From the NCBI RefSeq assembly GCF_002723935.1, contig NZ_BEWM01000002.1, positions 558,001-622,000 of the forward strand: DNA of 64,000 bases. The letters run 5' to 3'. Below are positions 24,499-34,087 of this stretch, piece by piece (position 1 is the first letter of the stretch; each line of letters starts with the position of its first letter). Below the pieces are notes generated by a model, which saw nothing but the letters and a program-made list of their open reading frames with translations, ran no database searches and was not told where the DNA came from. The DNA comes from Gluconobacter cerinus (GTDB taxonomy: Bacteria > Pseudomonadota > Alphaproteobacteria > Acetobacterales > Acetobacteraceae). The translations under genes and the position numbers were made by a program.

Positions 24499-27189
24499 TC
24501 AGGCCGCAGCCATACCGCGCAGGACGTAAGGCAGGATGCCGCCATGGCGATAGTAATCTGCCTCGTCCACCGTATCGATGCGACACAGGAGGGAAACGTT
24601 TTCCTGTGTGCCATCGCGACGGGTGATGGTCATAACCAACGTTTTGCGAGGAGTCAGATCACTGATGCCCGCAATATTGATGGTTTCAGTCCCATCCAGA
24701 TTCAGTGTCTTACGCGTCGTTCCAGGTTCGAACGTCAGTGGCAGAACGCCCATCCCCACAAGGTTTGAACGGTGAATGCGCTCAAAGCTCTCGGCGATGA
24801 CGGCTTTGACACCAAGGAGACGCGTGCCTTTCGCGGCCCAGTCACGGGATGAGCCCATGCCGTATTCCTTGCCGCCGAACACGACAAGCGGTGTTCCTTC
24901 GTCAGCGTAGCGCGTGGCCGCATCATAGATAGACATAAGTGCCCCATCCGGCTGATGACGTGTCATGCCACCTTCGGTACCCGGCGCCATTTCATTGCGG
25001 ATACGGATATTGGCGAAGGTGCCGCGGACCATCACGCGGTCATTGCCGCGGCGTGACCCATAGGAATTAAAGTCTTTAACCGCGACCTGATGTTCCTGAA
25101 GATATTCGCCCGCAGGAGAGGACGTCGCGATGGAGCCGGCAGGCGAGATGTGATCGGTGGTGATGTTGTCACCAAGCAGCGCCAGAACGCGTGCGCCTGA
25201 AATGTCACTCGTTGTCTGTGGGTCAGCTGTCAGGCCAGAAAAATATGGTGGATCCTGCACATATGTGGAGCCAGGCTGCCATTTGAATGTGGCTGAATCA
25301 CTGGCTGTTCCCAGCGCCTGCCATTCCGGCGTGCCTTCCGTGATACGACCATACCGCTCAACGAAGGCACCCCGGGTAACCGCGGACCCAACCAGTTCTG
25401 CAACATCATGGTTGGAGGGCCAGAGATCCTTCAGATAGACGGCCTTGCCGCCCGGCGTGTGACCCAGAACGGCTGTCGTAATGTCCTGACGCATCGTCCC
25501 GAGCAGTGCGTAAGCAACCACAAGTGGCGGGCTTGCAAGGTAGTTCGCGCGAACATTAGGTGAAATACGGCCTTCAAAGTTCCGATTGCCGGACAGGACA
25601 GATGTCGCCACGAGGTTATGTCCCTCAATGGCATCAACTATCGGCTGGGCCAACGGACCTGAGTTTCCGATGCAGGTCGTGCAGCCATATCCAACGGTTT
25701 CAAAGCCCAAGGCATCCAGATCTGCCGTTAGGCCTGCACGATCCAGATAATCGGTCACAACCTGCGACCCTGGCGCGAGCGAGGTTTTGACCCATGGCTT
25801 GGGCTTGAGGCCGAGTGCACGTGCCTTACGGGCAACCAGTCCTGCGGCAATCAGAACGGCCGGATTGGACGTGTTGGTGCAGGATGTAATGGCCGCGATA
25901 ACGACCGAACCATGTTCCAGCGCGTAATCGGTTCCAGCGACCGGAGCGGTGACGATGGTATTTTCCGGTTTGACGCCGAGCGTCTCCGTCAGGGCCTGCT
26001 CGAAAGCCTCGGAGGCAGAGCGCAGTTCTACACGGTCTTGCGGGCGCTTTGGTCCTGCGAGGGACGGCGTAACGGTGCTGAGATCCAGTGCGAGCGTGGA
26101 GGAAAAGACCGGTTCTGGCGTGGACGCATCACGGAACATGCCTTGCGCCCGCAGATAGGCCTCGACAAGCGCAATACGGTGTTCGTCACGGCCGGTCTGG
26201 CGCAGGTAATCCAGTGCCAGCGCATCGACCGGGAAGAAGCCGCAGGTTGCGCCGTATTCCGGGGCCATGTTGGCAATGGTGGCGCGGTCTGCAACCGGCA
26301 GATGGTCCAGTGCGGGGCCATAGAACTCGACAAATTTCCCGACAACGCCCTTGGCGCGCAGCATCTGCGTGATGGTCAGGACAAGGTCTGTGGCCGTCGT
26401 GCCTTCGGGGAGCTTGCCATCCAAACGAAAACCGACGACATCCGGAATGAGCATGGAAATTGGCTGGCCGAGCATCGCGGCTTCGGCTTCAATACCACCA
26501 ACGCCCCAGCCCAGAACACCTAGTCCATTGACCATGGTGGTGTGGGAATCTGTGCCATACAGCGTGTCCGGATAGGCATAGGTCACGCCATCAATCGTGC
26601 TGGTCCAGACGACCTGAGACAGATATTCCAGATTGACCTGATGGCAGATGCCCGCACCCGGCGGCACAACGCGGAACTGGTCGAATGCCTGCTGGCCCCA
26701 GCGGAGGAACGCATAACGTTCGCCATTCCGCTCGAATTCCAGAGAAACGTTCTGCTGAAGGGCATCCGCACGGCCTGCGACATCGACCATGACGGAATGG
26801 TCGATCACAAGATCAACTGGCACAAGCGGATTGACCTTCCGCGGATCGCCGTTGAGCGCCAGAATGCCATCGCGCATGGCGGCCAGATCGACGACAGCCG
26901 GAACACCTGTAAAATCCTGCATCAGAATACGGGATGGCTTGAACGGCACTTCCTGCGTTGAGCCAGCGTAGTGCAGCCAGTCTGCAATGGCCTGTGCATC
27001 TTCAGTTTTGTAGCTCGTGCCGTCCGTGAAACGCAGAACGTTTTCGAGCAGAACCTTGAGGCTGACGGGAAGGCGGGAAATGTCCCCGATTTTCTCCGCT
27101 GCGACAGGAAGAGAGAAATAGCGATAGGTCTGTCCGTCAACGGACAGGTCGCGCTGGCTGCCCAGAAGATCGCGTCCAACCTGTTTCAT
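24499..27189 (-). CDS. acnA: Aconitate hydratase (aconitase A)
   Basis: 896 residues, typical for AcnA. It isomerises citrate to isocitrate using a 4Fe-4S cluster whose ligands lie in TSCTNTSNP and GYGCTTCIGNSG. Other conserved parts are DFTGVPAVVDLAAMR, YGTDSHTTMVNGLGVLGWGVGGIEAEA and the swivelling-domain motif KEYGMGSSRDWAAKG. It follows the isocitrate dehydrogenase gene by 33 bases, so the two consecutive citric acid steps are co-transcribed. In Gluconobacter the cycle is generally regarded as incomplete, so this branch mainly supplies 2-oxoglutarate. Confidence 0.96.
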   Translation of the reverse strand: MKQVGRDLLGSQRDLSVDGQTYRYFSLPVAAEKIGDISRLPVSLKVLLENVLRFTDGTSYKTEDAQAIADWLHYAGSTQEVPFKPSRILMQDFTGVPAVVDLAAMRDGILALNGDPRKVNPLVPVDLVIDHSVMVDVAGRADALQQNVSLEFERNGERYAFLRWGQQAFDQFRVVPPGAGICHQVNLEYLSQVVWTSTIDGVTYAYPDTLYGTDSHTTMVNGLGVLGWGVGGIEAEAAMLGQPISMLIPDVVGFRLDGKLPEGTTATDLVLTITQMLRAKGVVGKFVEFYGPALDHLPVADRATIANMAPEYGATCGFFPVDALALDYLRQTGRDEHRIALVEAYLRAQGMFRDASTPEPVFSSTLALDLSTVTPSLAGPKRPQDRVELRSASEAFEQALTETLGVKPENTIVTAPVAGTDYALEHGSVVIAAITSCTNTSNPAVLIAAGLVARKARALGLKPKPWVKTSLAPGSQVVTDYLDRAGLTADLDALGFETVGYGCTTCIGNSGPLAQPIVDAIEGHNLVATSVLSGNRNFEGRISPNVRANYLASPPLVVAYALLGTMRQDITTAVLGHTPGGKAVYLKDLWPSNHDVAELVGSAVTRGAFVERYGRITEGTPEWQALGTASDSATFKWQPGSTYVQDPPYFSGLTADPQTTSDISGARVLALLGDNITTDHISPAGSIATSSPAGEYLQEHQVAVKDFNSYGSRRGNDRVMVRGTFANIRIRNEMAPGTEGGMTRHQPDGALMSIYDAATRYADEGTPLVVFGGKEYGMGSSRDWAAKGTRLLGVKAVIAESFERIHRSNLVGMGVLPLTFEPGTTRKTLNLDGTETINIAGISDLTPRKTLVMTITRRDGTQENVSLLCRIDTVDEADYYRHGGILPYVLRGMAAA

Positions 27190-27222
27190 GATGTGTGTTC
27201 CCTGCTGGTCGTGTCGTCTGGT

Positions 27223-28245
27223 TTAGTGAATGGCGCGCAGGAGGGCCTGCGTGACGTCTTCTGTTGTAGCCGTGCCGCCAAGATCGCGGGTACGGATATT
27301 GTCTGTCGTAAGGATCTGCTTCATGCCGGCATCAAGGCGGGCGGACAGGTCCTGGCGTCCCACATGAGCCAGCATCATGCTGGCTGCCATCATCAGTGCG
27401 AGGGGATTAGCAATGCCCTGACCTGCAATGTCGGGTGCTGAGCCATGAACGGCTTCAAAAACAGCCATTTTCTCGCCAATATTCGCGCCTGGTGCCATGC
27501 CTAGGCCGCCGACAAGCCCCGCAGCCAGATCAGACAGGATATCGCCAAAAAGATTGGTTGTGACGAGAACGTCGTAATTTTCTGGCTTGATGACAAGCTC
27601 CATCGCGCAGGCATCGACAATGCGCTCTTCAAGCTCCACGCGGCCTTCATATTCTGCGGCTACGCGGCGGCCTTCATGCAGAAAGATGCCGCTCAGGATC
27701 TTGAGGATATTGGCCTTGTGAACCAGCGTAACCTTCTTGCGGCCGTTCTTCACAGCGTACTCGAATGCAAACCTTACGATTCGGTTACATTCCGCTCTCG
27801 TGTTGAACCCGGCGCCGTATGCCACAGCTTCCGGATCGTCCCCAACGCGCATGTAGTGTTCCATGGCGGCGTAAAGGCCCTCAACGTTTTCCCGGATCAC
27901 GACCAGATCGACGTTCTCATAACGACCGCCTGGCACGATTGTCTGCGTCGGACGCACATTCGCATACAGATCGAACTGCTGACGAAGTGTCACATTGATG
28001 GAGCGGAAGCCTTTGCCAACAGGCGTTGTCAACGGGCCTTTCAGCACCAGGCCCGTACGGGCGATGCTTTCCAGCGTCGCATCAGGCAGGGCGCTTCCCT
28101 GGCTCTCTAGAGCGCCCATGCCTGCGCTCTGATGGTCCCAGACAAAAGGCGCTCCCAGAGCATCAAGCACTGTCGTGACAGACGCCATGATTTCTGGTCC
28201 GATACCATCACCGGCGAGAAGGGTAGCGGGGATCTTGTCGGTCAT
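27223..28245 (-). CDS. Isocitrate dehydrogenase, NAD-type (isocitrate/isopropylmalate family)
   Basis: 340 residues of the beta-decarboxylating dehydrogenase family: LLAGDGIGPEI at the start, RQQFDLYANVRP, the substrate segment VIRENVEGLY, the catalytic lysine in VHKANILK, NLFGDILSDLAAGLVGGLG and the cofactor loop HGSAPDIAGQGIANP. The aspartate-containing NAD loop and the short length favour NAD-dependent isocitrate dehydrogenase over isopropylmalate dehydrogenase, and the following acnA supports this. It is the first gene of the operon, facing a LysR regulator. Confidence 0.85.
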   Translation of the reverse strand: MTDKIPATLLAGDGIGPEIMASVTTVLDALGAPFVWDHQSAGMGALESQGSALPDATLESIARTGLVLKGPLTTPVGKGFRSINVTLRQQFDLYANVRPTQTIVPGGRYENVDLVVIRENVEGLYAAMEHYMRVGDDPEAVAYGAGFNTRAECNRIVRFAFEYAVKNGRKKVTLVHKANILKILSGIFLHEGRRVAAEYEGRVELEERIVDACAMELVIKPENYDVLVTTNLFGDILSDLAAGLVGGLGMAPGANIGEKMAVFEAVHGSAPDIAGQGIANPLALMMAASMMLAHVGRQDLSARLDAGMKQILTTDNIRTRDLGGTATTEDVTQALLRAIH

Positions 28246-28334
28246 GGGGGCGTCCTGTCTGTCCGTATGTGAGAAGGCGTGCGGACTTTAGAGAGGAAAA
28301 CTGTTAGATCCAATATTTCCATACAGGTTTCATC

Positions 28335-28349
28335 ATACCTTAAAGGTAT
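28335..28349. promoter_or_regulatory. LysR-type T-N11-A palindrome
   Basis: Perfect 15-base palindrome ATACCTT-a-AAGGTAT that matches the LysR T-N11-A box. It ends three bases before the LysR start codon in the spacer shared with the divergent icd-acnA operon. Probably the autoregulation and/or activation site. Confidence 0.6.
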
Positions 28350-28352
28350 CGC

Positions 28353-29285
28353 ATGGTTGAGCTTCGTCATTTCCGCGCCGTTGTTGCCATCGCGGAGGAA
28401 GGCACCCTGACACGAGCCGCAGAACGGCTGGGGATTCAGCAGCCTCCTCTCACGCGGATGTTGCGCTCCTGTGAAGAAACCATGGGTGTTCAACTTTTTG
28501 AGCGTCATGCCAAAGGGATGCGCCTGACGGCTGCTGGACGCAGTATGCTCAAGGGGGCTTATGACATTCTCGACCGTGTAGACGAGACGGTTGAAGATGT
28601 CCGTCGTGTCGTGCGGGGCGAGAGCGGGGAGCTATCTGTCGGCTTCACCAATTCCGCAATGTGCCACCCCAGTTTACCCGCCGTTTTGGGGTATTTTCGC
28701 GAAAGCTGGCCGGATGTCACGCTTGGCCTGACAGAGGGGAATTCCAGTCAGTTGCTCGGCGCCTTGCGAGACGATCTGGTGGATGTCGCGTTTGTCCGTG
28801 CGTCCATCCCGGATGTTTCGGACGTTATGGTGGAGTTGATTCTGGAAGAGCCCATGGTTGTGGCTGTGCCCAAGGCCCACCCCCTTGCGGACAATCCTCC
28901 ACCAGAAGGGCTCAGACTGGCTGATCTGGAAAATGAAGACTTCATTCTTTATCAAAGCCAGTACAACAACGGTCTGTACAAGACGATCGTGGATGCCTGC
29001 CTCGGGGCAGGTTTTATGCCCAATATCCGCCAGAAAGGGCCGCAACTCATGGCGGCTCTCAGTCTTGTAGCCGGGGGGTTGGGGATTTCCGTGGTTCCGC
29101 ACTCCATGCAGCAGCACCATGCGGGGCAGATCACCTATATTCCGCTTTCGTCCCGCACGGCGCTGACTGCGCCGGTTTATCTTGTGTTCAGGTCTGTGCG
29201 TATGACGGGCGCCAAACTGTACTTCATCCATCAGGCTCGGCAGATGCGCACGCGCCAATTTGGGACAGGAAAGGCGGTTTTCTAG
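28353..29285 (+). CDS. LysR-family regulator divergent from icd-acnA
   Basis: 310 residues. N-terminal winged helix (MVELRHFRAVVAIAEEGTLTRAAERLGIQQPPLTRMLRSCEE pattern, residues 1-45) and a C-terminal periplasmic-binding-like effector domain from residue 90. The QQPPLTRML recognition helix resembles the CbbR/BenM-like branch that senses aromatic or carboxylic acids. By position it may control the icd-acnA operon. Its 3' end overlaps the stop of the metallopeptidase gene by four bases. Confidence 0.85.
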   Translation: MVELRHFRAVVAIAEEGTLTRAAERLGIQQPPLTRMLRSCEETMGVQLFERHAKGMRLTAAGRSMLKGAYDILDRVDETVEDVRRVVRGESGELSVGFTNSAMCHPSLPAVLGYFRESWPDVTLGLTEGNSSQLLGALRDDLVDVAFVRASIPDVSDVMVELILEEPMVVAVPKAHPLADNPPPEGLRLADLENEDFILYQSQYNNGLYKTIVDACLGAGFMPNIRQKGPQLMAALSLVAGGLGISVVPHSMQQHHAGQITYIPLSSRTALTAPVYLVFRSVRMTGAKLYFIHQARQMRTRQFGTGKAVF

Positions 29286-30364
29286 CCGAGCGCCTGTGTC
29301 TCCCGGATCAGGGAATGAATAAACGCCAGCTTTTCCCGCACTCCGGACGTCAGCACAAAGGGATAAAAGTCTGAGAGGCCCATGGAGCGGTTAAGGCTGT
29401 TGACTGCTGATGTCAGGGGGACCCAGGCCTCCATGATTTCGTCAAATGTGGACGTCAGATACGGATCGTTTCCGGGGCCGTTGGTTGAGAGGGGTGATGC
29501 ATCCGGCAGAACGGGATGAATGGTTACGCCATACGCCCATGCGGTCTCCAGAGTGGAAACGATATGGAGGTAATGGGCCCATGTTTCTGCAAAATCTTCC
29601 CAAGGATGGGACGTCGCATACATGCTGACATGCCGTTCCCGCCAGTCTTCCGGCGGTGGGTTGTTGTAATGATTTTGCAGGGCCTCCTGATAGTCCTGCT
29701 GGTCATCGCCGAACACTGCGCGGCAACTCTCCAGGCGCCCTGCATCCCGAACCAGAACATTCCAGTAATAGTGTCCGATTTCGTGCCGGAAATGACCGAG
29801 AAGGGTGCGGTAATACTCGCCCATTTCTACCCGCATCCGCTCGCGTTCGGCGTCATCGGCTTCACGGATGGCTAAAGTAATCAGACCGTTGTTATGTCCG
29901 GTCATAATTGGGGCAGAGCCGTCTGCGGCATCGTCCAGGAAATCAAACGCCAGACCGTTATGAGGGTCTTCCCAACGGCTCCGGATTGGAAGCTTGAGGC
30001 GAAGCAGCGTGTAAAACAACCGATGTTTGGCGACTTCTATCTTCCGCCAGCGCTCAAGATTTTTCGGATTGTCGAGGTTGGGAATTGTCCGGTTGAAGCG
30101 GCAGGCAAAGCAGATGGCGGGCCTGCCGGATCTGTCTGGCGTCGTCAGCCAGTTGCAGGCGTCATAGGCATGGTTCGCACAGTAGACGAGTTCTGCATGC
30201 TGAACCTGTTCTTCCACGGGGTGCCAGCGGCCCGTTCCGGTCGGTTCCAGCGCGGTCAGCGTTGCCAAACCGGGAAGATAGCCCACGGGATGATGGCAGG
30301 ATTCACACGCAATATTTTCGAAATACAGAGCCTGCTGGCAGCACTGACATGAGAAAAGCTTCAC
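29282..30364 (-). CDS. Putative zinc-binding metallopeptidase (COG4307-like)
   Basis: 360 residues from a GTG with AAGGTG upstream. The N-terminus is a cysteine-rich zinc ribbon (Cys6, 8, 9, 20, 23, then CANHAYDAC and ICFAC). The central HEIGHYYW motif (His194, Glu195, His198) is a zincin active site. The rest is helical and has no transmembrane segment. This family is often found near the ATP-grasp, alpha-E and transglutaminase genes, as here. Function not established; a role in processing a ligated peptide or protein is inference. Confidence 0.78.
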   Translation of the reverse strand: MKLFSCQCCQQALYFENIACESCHHPVGYLPGLATLTALEPTGTGRWHPVEEQVQHAELVYCANHAYDACNWLTTPDRSGRPAICFACRFNRTIPNLDNPKNLERWRKIEVAKHRLFYTLLRLKLPIRSRWEDPHNGLAFDFLDDAADGSAPIMTGHNNGLITLAIREADDAERERMRVEMGEYYRTLLGHFRHEIGHYYWNVLVRDAGRLESCRAVFGDDQQDYQEALQNHYNNPPPEDWRERHVSMYATSHPWEDFAETWAHYLHIVSTLETAWAYGVTIHPVLPDASPLSTNGPGNDPYLTSTFDEIMEAWVPLTSAVNSLNRSMGLSDFYPFVLTSGVREKLAFIHSLIRETQALG

Positions 30365-30403
30365 TGTTTCGGCACCTTATTGCAGCTCTTGCGAAGCATG
30401 ATG

Positions 30404-31252
30404 TCAGGTATTGGTCTCTCTGTGCAAATGTTGTGCTTCCATTAGGACATCAAACCGCGCCTGACAGTGATCCAGAAGCCCTGAAACAGGGGCAGCCTCT
30501 TCCGGTGTCGCCGAAACGGCAAGGGGAATATGGTTCTGGGCTGTAACCAGACCCGAAGTCGTGTCGAATCCGAACCATCCTGATTCCGGTACCCAGATTT
30601 CAGCCCAGGCGTGCAAGTCACAGGTCAAGGTCTGGCTGCCTGTATCCAATGGCTTTGGCTGAATCAGGTATCCGGAGACAAACCGAGCTGCGAAGCCCAA
30701 CCTGCGCGCGAAAGCAATCATTAACCACGCACTATCTCGGCAGGAGCCCGTCAGGCGGGAGAGAGTCTCAGCTGGAGCCCAGGTGCCGGGCTCCATACGG
30801 GTCTTATAGTGCAGAGATTGGGCCAGTTTGCGATTGAGCCAGATCAGGCGAGCCAGATCTGTTTCTCCCGCTGAAAGGAATTGACCGTCAAGAAAGCCGT
30901 CCAGCAGGTCTGGATCAGACGTAGTCACTCTGTAGGCGGGATTGTCCGGTGTCTGTGAAAGCGGCTGACCGCCCTTTTGAAAGGGGTCATAGGGCGTGAT
31001 ATCCACAGTCATACGGACTTCGATATCGAAGTGAGAGACCTGCTCGGCAAAGATGGCTTCGGCAACCGTATTTTCGTGGGCGTCCAACCGCCACGCGATC
31101 TGACCTTCGCCAGGACCGACGTTCAGGGCGTAGGTCAGGACAGGGTTGCGTGCGTTAACGAGCGGCCGCAGCCGGATGGTCTGAGGGCCCAGGAAGACGG
31201 GACGGTCATAGCGATAGGACGTGTGGTGGCGAAGCGTCACGAGCGTGTTCAT
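30404..31252 (-). CDS. Transglutaminase-like cysteine peptidase family protein
   Basis: 282 residues. N-terminal beta domain (TLRHHTSYRYDRPVFLGPQTIRLRP pattern) followed by a transglutaminase core with the triad Cys171 (GSCRDSA), His214 (LHAWAE) and Asp230 (GFDTT). The family acts as a protease or amidase more often than a cross-linker. No signal peptide. It is divergent from the ATP-grasp/alpha-E operon and upstream of the zinc peptidase. The four genes form a conserved cluster, which I recall as predicted peptide ligase systems. Confidence 0.85.
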   Translation of the reverse strand: MNTLVTLRHHTSYRYDRPVFLGPQTIRLRPLVNARNPVLTYALNVGPGEGQIAWRLDAHENTVAEAIFAEQVSHFDIEVRMTVDITPYDPFQKGGQPLSQTPDNPAYRVTTSDPDLLDGFLDGQFLSAGETDLARLIWLNRKLAQSLHYKTRMEPGTWAPAETLSRLTGSCRDSAWLMIAFARRLGFAARFVSGYLIQPKPLDTGSQTLTCDLHAWAEIWVPESGWFGFDTTSGLVTAQNHIPLAVSATPEEAAPVSGLLDHCQARFDVLMEAQHLHRETNT

Positions 31253-31513
31253 TGTGGCAGATTTCCGCGATCCACTCTCATGACCTGATGTTCCCTGCTC
31301 CCCTGATGTCCCGTTAGCTCGGGATTATCCTTCCTTTATCGTAACAGGAAGAACGGCAACGGCAACTCTCTTGATATATTCTGGGAAAAACAAAACTGCT
31401 CGCTGCTTTTATTGCTTGGCAAACAGAAGGGAGTTGATAGGTTAATAAATAATCGTAATGATCCGGCCGGGTATGGTTCATACAGCTGTCGGGTAAGGAA
31501 ACGGGGCAAACAG

Positions 31514-32986
31514 ATGAGGTCCAACGTCTTGCAATCCCAGGTCCAGGAAGCCGGCATTTTCTCCGCTTATCTCAAGCCCTCGTTTTTCTGTGAGCTGATG
31601 AACCGGGGAGAGGCGTTACCTGAGGCCCTGCAACTGGTTCAGGACAGGCTGTCCCAGTTCGACATCAAGGAACTCCGCCACCGTACATCCAATGCGGAAA
31701 CCCAGTTGTACCGTCTTGGTATCACCTTCACGGTTTACTCTGACCGGGAGGCCATTGACCGGGTTTTACCTTTTGATGTGATCCCCCGCGTTCTGACCGC
31801 TGACGAATGGGCGTTTATCGAAAAAGGCGTGCAACAGCGCGTCAAGGCGATCAATCTTTTCCTGTGGGACATCTATCATGATCGCAAGATCCTGCAGGAC
31901 GGTATCATTCCCGCAGATCTGGTTCTGAAAAATGCCAATTACTGTCAGGCTATGGTCGGCGTGGATGTCCCGGGTGGCGTGTATGTCCATATTAATGGAA
32001 CGGATCTGATCCGCGATCGCAGCGGGCAGTTCCTTGTTCTGGAAGACAACGCCAGAACCCCGTCAGGCGTGTCATACGTCATTGAAAACCGGCACATGAT
32101 GCTGCGATTGATGCCGGATCTGGCATCAGGGATGCCTCTTCGTTCGGTAGAGGATTATGGGCTGCGTCTGCATCGGGCGCTTTGCGATGTCGCACCGGAA
32201 GGCGTGACTAACCCGCAGGTCGTTCTTTTGTCTCCCGGGATCTATAACTCAGCCTATTTCGAGCATGTCTTTCTGGCACGCGAGATGGGTGTTCCTCTTG
32301 TTGAGGGGCGCGATCTCCTCGTTGAAAACAATCATGTTTACATGCGAACTGTCGCTGGGCTCCGACCTGTGCATTCGATCTACAGACGCATTGATGACGC
32401 TTTCCTGGACCCGCTGGCTTTCAATCCGGAAAGTCTTCTGGGCGTTCCCGGACTGGTGGAAGCCTACCGTCAAGGCAACGTGACGATTGCCAACGCTCTC
32501 GGGACCGGGGTTGCGGACGATAAGGCCGTGTACGCGTATATGCCGCGGATTATCCGGTACTATCTGGAAGAAGAACCCATTCTGGGAAGCGTTGAAACGC
32601 ACATCTGCGCTGAGCCAGAAGGGCTGGCCTTTACTTTGGCTAATCTGGAGAAGCTTGTCGTCAAACCTGTCGGGGAGTCCGGAGGCTATGGGCTTCTGAT
32701 AGGGCCACACGCAACGGAGAGCGAACTCGAGGAATTCAGGCGCCGACTGACGGAGAACCCTTCCAATTATATCAGCCAGCCCGTGATCGATCTTTCGGTG
32801 ACGCCAACCCTGTGTGACGCAGGCGTTGAGGCGCGGCATGTTGACCTACGTCCCTTCGCATTAACCGGAAAAACGACATGGGTGCTTCCGGGGGGCTTAT
32901 CGCGTGTGGCTCTCCGTAAAGGATCTCTGGTTGTTAATTCCTCCCAGGGCGGAGGATCGAAGGATACATGGGTGATGTCCGTATGA
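31514..32986 (+). CDS. Circularly permuted ATP-grasp protein (COG2308)
   Basis: 490 residues from the ATG at 31514; an in-frame ATG at 31412 would add 34 residues lacking family character. Recognisable parts are RVKAINLFLWDIYHD, GIIPADLV, the ATP-grasp segments DLIRDRSGQFLVLEDNARTPSGVSYVIENR, VVKPVGESGGYG and the terminal QGGGSKDTWVM. This family is predicted to form amide bonds (peptide synthesis) using ATP. It overlaps the alpha-E gene (ATGA), so the two products are probably made in fixed ratio. Confidence 0.9.
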   Translation: MRSNVLQSQVQEAGIFSAYLKPSFFCELMNRGEALPEALQLVQDRLSQFDIKELRHRTSNAETQLYRLGITFTVYSDREAIDRVLPFDVIPRVLTADEWAFIEKGVQQRVKAINLFLWDIYHDRKILQDGIIPADLVLKNANYCQAMVGVDVPGGVYVHINGTDLIRDRSGQFLVLEDNARTPSGVSYVIENRHMMLRLMPDLASGMPLRSVEDYGLRLHRALCDVAPEGVTNPQVVLLSPGIYNSAYFEHVFLAREMGVPLVEGRDLLVENNHVYMRTVAGLRPVHSIYRRIDDAFLDPLAFNPESLLGVPGLVEAYRQGNVTIANALGTGVADDKAVYAYMPRIIRYYLEEEPILGSVETHICAEPEGLAFTLANLEKLVVKPVGESGGYGLLIGPHATESELEEFRRRLTENPSNYISQPVIDLSVTPTLCDAGVEARHVDLRPFALTGKTTWVLPGGLSRVALRKGSLVVNSSQGGGSKDTWVMSV

Positions 32987-34011
32987 CACAGCTTTCCCCA
33001 ACGGCATCAGGCATGCTTCCCGGCCTGAATACCCTTCTGTCCCGGTATGCCGAAAGCATGATGTGGCTGGCGCGCTACATGGAGCGGATTGAAAATCTGG
33101 CACGTCTGATTGAGGTAACCGAGGCGTTCGTACGAGGCCCGGACGGACGGACGTCCTGGGATACAATCGTTCAGATCAATTCAGACGAAGAGCGGTTCAG
33201 CGCTCTTTATCCAGCGGCTACCGAGCAGGACTATCTACAGTTTTACATTACGGATGTTGCAAATTCGAGTTCCATCAAGGCGATGGCCAACTCTGTTCGT
33301 GAAAATGCCCGTTCGGTTCGTCCCCTGATTTCCACAGAAATGTGGATGCAATTGAACGTCTTCACACGCTGGGTCCTTGATCTTCAGGCGTCCGATATCC
33401 GCAGGACTGGCCTTTCTGCGTTGTGTAATCGCATCAAGCAGGACTGCCAGACCCATACAGGCGTAACCGAAGGCACTTTATACCGCGATCAGGCATGGCT
33501 CTTTTACCTTCTGGGGCGGCATATGGAGCGGAGTGACCAGATCACCCGTCTCATAGACACGCGATATCATACGTTGCTTCCCCAGGAAGAAGTGGGCTCT
33601 GAAATCGATACGACACAATGGGCGTCTGTTCTGCGATCTGCGGCTGCATATCACGCATTTCGACGCTTGCAGCCGGTCACGACAACGCCAGCAAATGTGG
33701 TCGGATTTCTACTGAAGAACGAAGGATTTCCCCGGTCTCTTGCCTTGAATTTACGACAGACTGATAGCGTTCTGGGCGCATTGTCCACGCACTACAATCT
33801 GCGCAAGCAATGCTATGCCGTACAGGAACGTCTGGCCGACCTACGCGCAAGTCTCGAAGATCAAACGGCAGAAGAGATCATTATTCGTGGGCTGCATGAA
33901 TATATGCACTGGATTCAGGGGCAGATAGAAACAATCCAGACGGAACTGGTGACTGCTTACTGGCCCCCAGCAGCTACGCAGCACGTATCGGATGCCAGTG
34001 TCGCACAATAG
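32983..34011 (+). CDS. Alpha-E domain protein (COG2307)
   Basis: 342 residues from the ATG that overlaps the ATP-grasp stop (ATGA) and has GGTGAT six bases upstream; an ATG 15 bases earlier is the alternative. All-helical, with the family start LLSRYAESMMWLARYMERIENLARLIEV and repeated R-rich helices (RHMERSDQITRLIDTR). It is the conserved partner of COG2308 ATP-grasp proteins, with an unproven scaffold or acceptor role. A 7-base-pair hairpin at 34042-34063 may end the transcript. Confidence 0.88.
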   Translation: MTQLSPTASGMLPGLNTLLSRYAESMMWLARYMERIENLARLIEVTEAFVRGPDGRTSWDTIVQINSDEERFSALYPAATEQDYLQFYITDVANSSSIKAMANSVRENARSVRPLISTEMWMQLNVFTRWVLDLQASDIRRTGLSALCNRIKQDCQTHTGVTEGTLYRDQAWLFYLLGRHMERSDQITRLIDTRYHTLLPQEEVGSEIDTTQWASVLRSAAAYHAFRRLQPVTTTPANVVGFLLKNEGFPRSLALNLRQTDSVLGALSTHYNLRKQCYAVQERLADLRASLEDQTAEEIIIRGLHEYMHWIQGQIETIQTELVTAYWPPAATQHVSDASVAQ

Positions 34012-34087
34012 AGCAGGAAGGGGCTGATCGCTCGAATAGGGGAAGAAGTGGAAATCCTTCTTCTCGGGCATTGAGGATAAATATGAA

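Noticed and set aside
24499-28245. Several long plus-strand open frames opposite acnA and icd
   Set aside because: They are mirror frames of strongly biased coding DNA and show no signal peptides, motifs or ribosome sites.
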